Shown here piece after piece: positions 1-5,012 of a stretch of 5,012 nucleotides of DNA. Below the pieces are notes generated by a model. It was given only the letters and a program-made list of their open reading frames with translations, was not told the origin of the DNA and did no database searches. The stretch is from Planctomycetota bacterium. GTDB taxonomy: Bacteria > Planctomycetota > Phycisphaerae > WQYP01. The position numbers and the translations under genes are program-made. Numbering within the stretch: the first letter of the stretch is position 1; every line of letters begins with the position of its first letter. Where the stretch lies: the NCBI GenBank assembly GCA_021795535.1, contig JAJYPG010000151.1, forward strand, positions 1 to 5,012, read 5' to 3'.

Positions 1-584
1 GCATCATGGCCAGCAAACGGGCTAAGTAACGGCGGTGCGACACGATCCACCGGGAAGCACAGCGGCTCATAAACCTGATGAAACGCCGGAATTCCGCCTA
101 TGGAAACGGCCCCCAGCGTATCGCCATGATAGGCATCGCGCAGGGAAATAAATCGACTTTTTTCCCGCTGGCCCAGATTCACCCAATACTGGTATGCGAG
201 CTTGCAGGCCACTTCCACAGCCGTGCTGCCATTGTCGGAATAAAACACGCGCGATAAGCCAGCCGGCGCAATATCCACGAGCCGTTTAGCCAGCATAATG
301 CTGGGCACGTTGCACAAACCCAGCAGCGTGGAGTGGGCAATTTTATCAATCTGATCCCGCAGGGCCTGGTCCAATTCCGGAATATGGTGGCCATGCACAT
401 TACACCATAGCGATGATACACCATCAATATATTGCCGGCCCTGCGTATCAAATAGAAATTCATCCTGCCCGCGTTCAATAATGGGTGGATCGGCTTTTTC
501 CATCCAGGCTTTCATGGGTGTAAACGGGTGCCAGAGATATTGGCGGTCCCACTGAATAAGCGTTTGTGTATCCGGTTGTTTCAT
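1..584 (-). CDS. bioA: Adenosylmethionine-8-amino-7-oxononanoate aminotransferase (DAPA synthase), 3' part missing
   Basis: This PLP-dependent class III aminotransferase converts 8-amino-7-oxononanoate (KAPA) to 7,8-diaminononanoate, the third step of biotin ring assembly, in the cytoplasm. The window holds the first 194 codons of a protein that is usually about 430-450 residues; the catalytic lysine lies beyond the left edge. Seen in the translation: the family N-terminal signature WHPFTPM (residues 18-24), DGVSSLWCNVHGH (54-66), the PLP-phosphate segment SDNGSTAVE (116-124) and AYHGDT (151-156), whose Tyr152 matches the residue that stacks on PLP in E. coli BioA. The ATG at 584 was chosen because the WHPFTPM motif needs residues ahead of it and no ATG or GTG lies just upstream in frame. 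No Shine-Dalgarno sequence precedes it. The gene is divergent from pcm, with a 33-base gap. Phe21 and Leu59 stand where E. coli has Tyr17 and Trp52, as I recall in Bacillus-type enzymes, so the amino donor (S-adenosylmethionine or lysine) is uncertain. Confidence 0.93.
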   Translation of the reverse strand, partial: MKQPDTQTLIQWDRQYLWHPFTPMKAWMEKADPPIIERGQDEFLFDTQGRQYIDGVSSLWCNVHGHHIPELDQALRDQIDKIAHSTLLGLCNVPSIMLAKRLVDIAPAGLSRVFYSDNGSTAVEVACKLAYQYWVNLGQREKSRFISLRDAYHGDTLGAVSIGGIPAFHQVYEPLCFPVDRVAPPLLSPFAGHD

Positions 585-593
585 ACTATAGAT

Positions 594-599
594 TATAAT
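594..599 (+). promoter_or_regulatory. Possible -10 element of pcm, overlapping the bioA -10
   Basis: The plus strand also reads TATAAT here because ATTATAAT (592-599) is a perfect palindrome. Transcription would start near 606, leaving about 12 bases before the pcm ATG, with the ribosome site inside them. No good -35 lies 16-18 bases upstream and there is no extended -10. A poorer alternative is TTGTGT (564-569) with TATAGA (587-592) at a 17-base spacing. Confidence 0.35.
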
Positions 600-607
600 A
601 GCATCAC

Positions 608-611
608 GGAG
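608..611 (+). promoter_or_regulatory. Ribosome binding site of pcm
   Basis: GGAG lies 6 bases before the ATG at 618. It decides the pcm start in favour of 618: the in-frame ATG at 528 lies inside bioA and upstream of the likely promoter, and the ATG at 723 has no purine-rich site before it. Confidence 0.7.
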
Positions 612-617
612 TTCGTC

Positions 618-1334
618 ATGGATAACATTATACCTGCCCCCGCAGCGGATCAGTGGCGCGCCGAGCGAAGCCATAGCGCCGCCTGGGCTGACACACCAGA
701 GTTCCGCCGCCGACGCCATGACATGGTACGCCAGCAGATTGTCGCCCGCGGCATTCGGAATCCGCAGTTGATTCGCGCTATGGCGCGGTTGCCGCGGCAG
801 CTATTTACCCGCCCGGAAGACTGCCACGCAGCCTATGACGATCGGGCGTTGCCATCAGACCATGGCCAAACAATAAGTCAACCGCTGATTGTTGCGGTCA
901 TGACCGCACAACTCCAGATACAGCCCGGGCAGCGCATATTGGAAATTGGCACTGGAACCGGATATCAGACCGCCTTACTGGCGATGCTTTGTGCGCAGGT
1001 TTATACCGTGGAATATGTGCCGGAATTATCCGCGGCGGCCCAAGCGAGATTACAGCAGCTTGGCTTGGACAATATTCACTATTGCATCGGGGATGGCTCC
1101 ATGGGTTGGGAAGAGCACGGCCTATATGATCGAATTCTGGTAACAGCGGGTGCGGCAGTGGTTCCCGAACCGCTGATTCAACAACTGGCGGACGGGGGAA
1201 AACTGATTATTCCCATCGGGAATCAGTCCAGGCAAATACTGCAAAGCGTTGAACGCCACGGGCAGACCGTCAGCACAGAGAACATTCTGGATTGCCGGTT
1301 TGTGCCCCTGCTGGGCGAACATGGCTGGCATTAA
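618..1334 (+). CDS. pcm: Protein-L-isoaspartate O-methyltransferase
   Basis: This cytoplasmic repair enzyme transfers a methyl group from S-adenosylmethionine to the free carboxyl of L-isoaspartyl residues in aged proteins, starting their return to normal aspartyl linkages. The 238-residue product shows the family landmarks in order: MVRQQIVARGI (36-46), AMARLPRQLF (54-63), the substrate-loop segment TISQPLIVAVM (85-95), SAM-binding motif I LEIGTGTGYQ (108-117), the acidic motif II region VYTVEYVPEL (128-137), GDGSMGW (158-164), YDRILVTA (170-177) and GGKLIIPIG (193-201). The family length is about 205-215, so this form carries roughly 35 extra N-terminal residues rich in Ala and Arg with no signal peptide or membrane segment. 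The start at 618 is supported by GGAG six bases upstream. It is divergent from bioA and convergent with the oxidoreductase gene, so it is probably transcribed alone. No truncation or missing core motif is visible. Confidence 0.95.
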   Translation: MDNIIPAPAADQWRAERSHSAAWADTPEFRRRRHDMVRQQIVARGIRNPQLIRAMARLPRQLFTRPEDCHAAYDDRALPSDHGQTISQPLIVAVMTAQLQIQPGQRILEIGTGTGYQTALLAMLCAQVYTVEYVPELSAAAQARLQQLGLDNIHYCIGDGSMGWEEHGLYDRILVTAGAAVVPEPLIQQLADGGKLIIPIGNQSRQILQSVERHGQTVSTENILDCRFVPLLGEHGWH

Positions 1335-1391
1335 TGGCCAATGTCGCGCTGTAGTGCTAACTTCCCGATTTGTGCGGCAATCAAATATGCC

Positions 1392-1412
1392 ACCACCGGC
1401 AGAGCCGGCGGC
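1392..1412 (-). terminator. Hairpin downstream of the oxidoreductase gene, likely terminator
   Basis: In minus-strand RNA, GCCGCCGGC (1412 to 1404) pairs with GCCGGUGGU (1400 to 1392) across a UCU loop, giving a 9-bp stem that includes two G-U pairs. It begins 44 bases after the stop codon of the oxidoreductase gene and is followed by a moderately U-rich AUAUUUGAUU. On the plus strand the two G-U pairs become A-C mismatches and no U-tract follows, so it fits the minus-strand gene better than pcm. The broken U-tract limits confidence. Confidence 0.45.
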
Positions 1413-1456
1413 TATATGAGCAACGGCGTTTCGGGACGTTATTTCAGGTCCATTGC

Positions 1457-4400
1457 TTAGTTCCCGCGGAAGGTTCCAATAACCTGACTGGTTAAGCTGA
1501 CGGACCGGGCCGGTGAACGGAAACGGCTATCGGCCTTGCCGGCGGAAATGGCGGCGTGAAGCTCTTTAACGCGGCTCTGCGCCGCTTCCATTTTCGGATA
1601 GCGCACTTCCCGGAAACCCGTGACCGATTCGGGTGCCGTGAGAATATCCAGCCAGAGGTTATACAGCCACGGTTCGTGCAGTTCACAGGTATCCACCAGA
1701 CGGGTGTACCATTCACGGAAGGCCTTTTCACGGGCATGCCATGCGGGCATGAGCGTGCGCAACCACCGGCAATGACGCAGCACGCGCATCTGCCAGTCAT
1801 AACCTTTGTGATGGAATCGGACTTTAAAGCCGGCGATATCAAATTCCGGACGGTTCAAATGGACATATTTAATCTTGTCGCCATTGGCGGGATTGACATT
1901 ATACCGCCGCCGATCACGCCGATATTTTTCCGGACTTGTGTACATCATGGCGACATAGACTTCATCTTTAATCATCATCACTTTGGCGAGATTCCAGATG
2001 ACCGCGCGCGTAACGGCGAAATTCCGCGCCACATTGTCCTGCTGATATGTTTTGACCACGCGCGAGGCATACCCGCGGGCGTATGGTAAAGCGCCCCATT
2101 GGATGGCATCAAACAAGCGGATGACATAATCGCGCTTGGAGCAATCTTCCAACTGCGGCATCTGCTGGAGAGATTCACGGCATATTCGGCGGTATTCATC
2201 CGCATTGCGCTTGCCCCAGATGGAACTGACCATCAGTATATTGGCTTTGCGTTCAATGGCCTGTTCCACGGTTTCCACTTCACGCGGGGCCGCAACGCCA
2301 AAAAGGTCAGGACGCAAAACAATTTTCCGGCCAATATTAAACGCACGATAATTACGCTCAAATTCGCGCCGCACGGCATGACGAATGGCCCAGGTAATGC
2401 TCTTATAAGAAACGGGAATAAAGCCGAGTTGGTAGGCCACGCCGAGCATCATAATATTGGCGTAAAGTTTGGAATCCAGCAGACGTTCGCACAAATCACC
2501 GACATTAAAGCTGAAAAACTGCCCCGGTTTGCACTGGACCTTAATCATTTCAGCCATCTGTTCCGGGGAAAAATCTTCCCGTCCCAGCAAGGTTAAAATA
2601 GTGGGAGTTTTTCCGGTGTTAATGACCGCGTGGGTGTATTTTGGCGATGCGACGCGCAGATTGTCTTTCGGCGAAATGGCCCGGGCCGCTTCCAGAGCGT
2701 CCACGCCAATAAGCAGATCGGCCTTGCCATAAGGGGTGATAGCCGAGCCTTGCACGCTCTGGCGGGAAAAAAGCAGTTGGCTAAATACGCCGCCGTTCCG
2801 GATCGCCAGGCCCTTTTTATCCACAAAGGCAATCTGATAGCCTTCTTTATGGCCGGCACGAACCAGAATTTCACCGGCCACGCCAATGCCCATGCCACCG
2901 ACGCCCGCGAGATAACAGCGCCATTGCTCGCCCATTTTCATCATCGGAGGTTCGGGCATGCCGGTGAGGTCCACCACTTCATCGGGCATCCGCGGTGGGC
3001 GTTTGCGTGTGACAACGACCTGCTCAAAACTCGGGCAGGCATCAATCCGAGAACAGGCGCCATCGTTTACACAGGTGGTAAAGTCGGTTTGAATTTTCGG
3101 ACCGTAATCAGTCTGTGAAACCTTCAGTGCCGGGCAGCCGGTCTGGTTGGTGCACTCCAGGCAGTATTCACAGACTTCATCGGTAATATTCATGTACGCT
3201 TTGGAACGGATAAAGCCATGCTCTTTTTTCTCCTGCACTTCCGCGCGGTGCTTGCGGCGATTAAATGTAATGCCGCATTCTTTATCGGCGATGATGATCT
3301 TCACGCCGTCCTGGAGAATCACCGTTTCCAGCAGTTCTTTATATTTATCCCGCTCGGCGGGGTTCACACGAAATACCCGGGCCTGCGGCTCATCACGGCC
3401 ATCTTTGCCCTTTATTTGCAGTGTACCGGCGGCATCGGGAATTAAAGAACGGACAATGCGTTCAATACTATGGGCTAAGACGGTTGATCCGGTGATATCC
3501 TCATGGAGAGTCGGATTGGGCTGATGCCCGGTCATGGCGGTGGTGCCATTTTCCAGAATAATGTAGGTAATGTCCTGGCCCTGATTAATGGAATTGGCAA
3601 TGGACACCTGGCCGGAATGAAAAAACGTTCCATCACCCATAAACACAATTTGTTTGTTGGTGATAAACGGGTCTACTCCCCCGCCGGTGGCGCCACCAAG
3701 GCCCATGCCGCTGTAATTGTGCATCAACGGCTTATTAGGCTCAAACATCATCATGGTATAGCAGCCGGTATCACCGTGCGCCACAAGGTCCATGGCGGGT
3801 TTTCCGTAGCGTTGCTGCATGTATTGGGCATTGAGAAAATTGCCGCGAATTTCCAGCAAAGCGCTGGAAGAGTCGCGATGCGGACAACCGGGACAATACG
3901 CCGGCGTGCGAATGGCCACATCCACCTTGGAACTATTGGCCATGGCGATGGTTTCCAATTCTTCGGTCAGCCGGCCATTGGAAAGCTCATGGGGAATATT
4001 GGGCGTATCGCGCAGAAAGCCGGTAAGCAGTTCGATAAGAATCGATGGATGCAAACCGCGCGTGGCGGGAATGCCAGGACGGTTGTTGGGGAATGTTTTA
4101 CCCCAAATGTGCGTGCCAACCGCCGGATTATTCGGGGCAAGCTGCCGAAGCTGCGCGAGGTGATCTGTCACCTGTCGTTCAATAAAGCTGCGGCGCTCTT
4201 CCACGACGATAATGCGTTCACACATTTCGGCCAGTTGGTTTACCAGCGTTGTATCTACCGGATAACTGATCGCCAGTTTGAGCATGGGAAAATGTCCCAG
4301 CAGGCCCATTTCCTGCAGGGCATGAACCAGCAGCATGTGCGATGGCCCGGATGAGATAAATCCTACCGGAGCTTTTTGTGATCGGCCCCCGCGCCAACTG

Positions 4401-5012
4401 CGTTCAATGGGATACAGAATTCGTGATAAACCCAGTTGCCTGCAACGCGATAACAGTGCGGCAAAACGGTCATTAAATGTCAGTTCCTGCCGCCAGCTTC
4501 GAGGTGGCAGAAGCACCGTCGTTTCGACCGGAATTTTTCCGGTTTCAATGGCGATGCGATCATTGGTGCTGATGGTGGGCCAGTGGTTGGGGCGACATTC
4601 CACCGTGCCGCCACCATCCGCGATGGCCACGGTCACCATCATGCCGATGTACAATTTCGAGGCAACAGAAAGATCAAAACCATGCGGTACCCAGTCTTTA
4701 AGTTCCTGGGAGGTTGCCGGTTCCAGCACCGGCACACGCAGATGTTCGAAAAGAAAACGCGAATCGGCGGGAACCTGCGTAGAGTCACTCCACGGATCAT
4801 CACCGGAAACCACCAGCGCTCCCCCACTGGGGTGCGGTATACCGGAAAGATTACCCAAAGCCAGCGCATCAGCCGCGACATGCAAGCCGACGGATTTAAA
4901 TACCGCAATACCCTTCACCCCCACCATCTGGGCACCATTGAGCATGGCAACGCTGATGGCCTCATTATTGGCCATTTTGGCGCAAACGCCCTTTTCCTTC
5001 AGTAGTGCCGCA
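1457..5012 (-). CDS. Fused 2-oxoacid (indolepyruvate-type) ferredoxin oxidoreductase, 5' end missing
   Basis: This is a TPP- and Fe-S-dependent enzyme that oxidatively decarboxylates a 2-oxoacid to its acyl-CoA and reduces ferredoxin; it acts in the cytoplasm. It joins IorA-like and IorB-like parts in one chain. Residues are numbered from the Met at 4975, which is not the true start: the frame stays open to the window edge and the N-terminal part of the first TPP domain is missing. Visible parts: TPP pyrimidine domain with NNEA (3-6) and GDDPWSDSTQ (58-67); transketolase C-terminal-like domain (about 200-340, GFISSGPSH 205-213); TPP pyrophosphate domain with CPGCPHR (361-367), GDGTFFHSG (447-455), Asn476 and TAMTGHQ (479-485); ferredoxin-like domain with Cys602, 605, 608, 614 and Cys635, Asp638, Cys641, 647; IorB-like gamma domain (about 685-890, GVGGMG 691-696, KKGLAIRNGG 720-729); and a C-terminal region (about 890-1172) with MMIKDEVYVAMMYT (1000-1013) resembling the extra domain (DUF6537-like) of proteobacterial fused enzymes. 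The substrate (indolepyruvate or another aryl or branched 2-oxoacid) cannot be read from sequence. It is convergent with pcm; its promoter lies outside the window. Confidence 0.92.
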   Translation of the reverse strand, partial: AALLKEKGVCAKMANNEAISVAMLNGAQMVGVKGIAVFKSVGLHVAADALALGNLSGIPHPSGGALVVSGDDPWSDSTQVPADSRFLFEHLRVPVLEPATSQELKDWVPHGFDLSVASKLYIGMMVTVAIADGGGTVECRPNHWPTISTNDRIAIETGKIPVETTVLLPPRSWRQELTFNDRFAALLSRCRQLGLSRILYPIERSWRGGRSQKAPVGFISSGPSHMLLVHALQEMGLLGHFPMLKLAISYPVDTTLVNQLAEMCERIIVVEERRSFIERQVTDHLAQLRQLAPNNPAVGTHIWGKTFPNNRPGIPATRGLHPSILIELLTGFLRDTPNIPHELSNGRLTEELETIAMANSSKVDVAIRTPAYCPGCPHRDSSSALLEIRGNFLNAQYMQQRYGKPAMDLVAHGDTGCYTMMMFEPNKPLMHNYSGMGLGGATGGGVDPFITNKQIVFMGDGTFFHSGQVSIANSINQGQDITYIILENGTTAMTGHQPNPTLHEDITGSTVLAHSIERIVRSLIPDAAGTLQIKGKDGRDEPQARVFRVNPAERDKYKELLETVILQDGVKIIIADKECGITFNRRKHRAEVQEKKEHGFIRSKAYMNITDEVCEYCLECTNQTGCPALKVSQTDYGPKIQTDFTTCVNDGACSRIDACPSFEQVVVTRKRPPRMPDEVVDLTGMPEPPMMKMGEQWRCYLAGVGGMGIGVAGEILVRAGHKEGYQIAFVDKKGLAIRNGGVFSQLLFSRQSVQGSAITPYGKADLLIGVDALEAARAISPKDNLRVASPKYTHAVINTGKTPTILTLLGREDFSPEQMAEMIKVQCKPGQFFSFNVGDLCERLLDSKLYANIMMLGVAYQLGFIPVSYKSITWAIRHAVRREFERNYRAFNIGRKIVLRPDLFGVAAPREVETVEQAIERKANILMVSSIWGKRNADEYRRICRESLQQMPQLEDCSKRDYVIRLFDAIQWGALPYARGYASRVVKTYQQDNVARNFAVTRAVIWNLAKVMMIKDEVYVAMMYTSPEKYRRDRRRYNVNPANGDKIKYVHLNRPEFDIAGFKVRFHHKGYDWQMRVLRHCRWLRTLMPAWHAREKAFREWYTRLVDTCELHEPWLYNLWLDILTAPESVTGFREVRYPKMEAAQSRVKELHAAISAGKADSRFRSPARSVSLTSQVIGTFRGN

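Larger units (their letters stand above)
592..619 (-). promoter_or_regulatory. Likely sigma-70 promoter of bioA
   Basis: On the minus strand a perfect TATAAT (597 to 592) follows ATGACG (619 to 614), which matches four of six bases of TTGACA, across a 16-base spacer. The expected transcription start is 585 or 584, that is, at the bioA ATG, so the mRNA would have no leader. The -35 hexamer overlaps the pcm start codon. The promoter is inferred from sequence only. Confidence 0.5.

Noticed and set aside
179..478. Minus-strand open frame of 99 codons overlapping bioA
   Set aside because: It is out of frame with bioA, whose translation matches the aminotransferase family throughout this stretch.
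528..617. pcm starting at the upstream in-frame ATG at 528
   Set aside because: This would overlap the bioA coding region by 57 bases, lie upstream of the likely promoter, lack a Shine-Dalgarno sequence, and add 30 residues with no family counterpart.
946..1331. Short open frames on both strands within pcm
   Set aside because: They overlap the conserved SAM-binding core of Pcm in other frames and show no family features.
1335..1456. A small gene or RNA between pcm and the oxidoreductase gene
   Set aside because: No start codon with a ribosome site and a usable frame is visible, and apart from the terminator-like hairpin there is no tRNA-like or riboswitch-like fold.
3503..4354. Plus-strand open frame of 283 codons inside the oxidoreductase gene
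   Set aside because: It lies wholly antisense to conserved TPP-domain sequence, its translation is low in recognisable motifs, and such long antisense frames arise from codon bias in the real gene. The other plus-strand frames between 1556 and 5005 are rejected for the same reason.
4973..4975. Met codon at 4975 as the start of the oxidoreductase
   Set aside because: The frame continues open to the window edge (CAKMANNEA), and the family has further first-domain sequence before the NEA motif, so the true start lies beyond the window.

Overview
This window holds three genes. A bioA-type aminotransferase gene runs off the left edge on the minus strand. A complete pcm gene (protein-L-isoaspartate O-methyltransferase) lies on the plus strand. 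A very long gene for a fused 2-oxoacid (indolepyruvate-type) ferredoxin oxidoreductase fills the right 70% on the minus strand and runs off the right edge. I see no mobile elements, RNA genes, CRISPR arrays or large repeats, and nothing that clearly indicates horizontal transfer.

Layout: bioA (1-584, minus) and pcm (618-1334, plus) are divergent. They share a gap of only 33 bases with a palindromic -10 element (592-599) that reads TATAAT on both strands. The bioA start codon lies 7 bases from its -10 and has no Shine-Dalgarno sequence, so the layout suggests a leaderless bioA transcript; pcm has a normal GGAG site. pcm and the oxidoreductase gene are convergent, with 122 bases between their stop codons. 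That gap carries a hairpin that folds best in the RNA of the oxidoreductase gene and is the likely terminator. Coding density is high and the spacers are short.

Organism: this is a bacterium of moderate GC content. Pcm is common in Gram-negative bacteria. The BioA resembles the Bacillus-type branch more than the E. coli enzyme. The oxidoreductase needs low-potential ferredoxin chemistry, which fits an anaerobe or facultative anaerobe. I cannot place the phylum; a Planctomycetes-like or other non-proteobacterial Gram-negative is only a guess.

Function: the three genes do not form an obvious pathway. BioA makes 7,8-diaminopelargonate for biotin, Pcm repairs damaged aspartyl residues using S-adenosylmethionine, and the oxidoreductase links 2-oxoacid decarboxylation to ferredoxin reduction with TPP, coenzyme A and Fe-S clusters. 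The points most worth a second look are the shared symmetric promoter, the CxxDxxC cluster motif in the oxidoreductase, and the BioA substrate-pocket residues that differ from E. coli.
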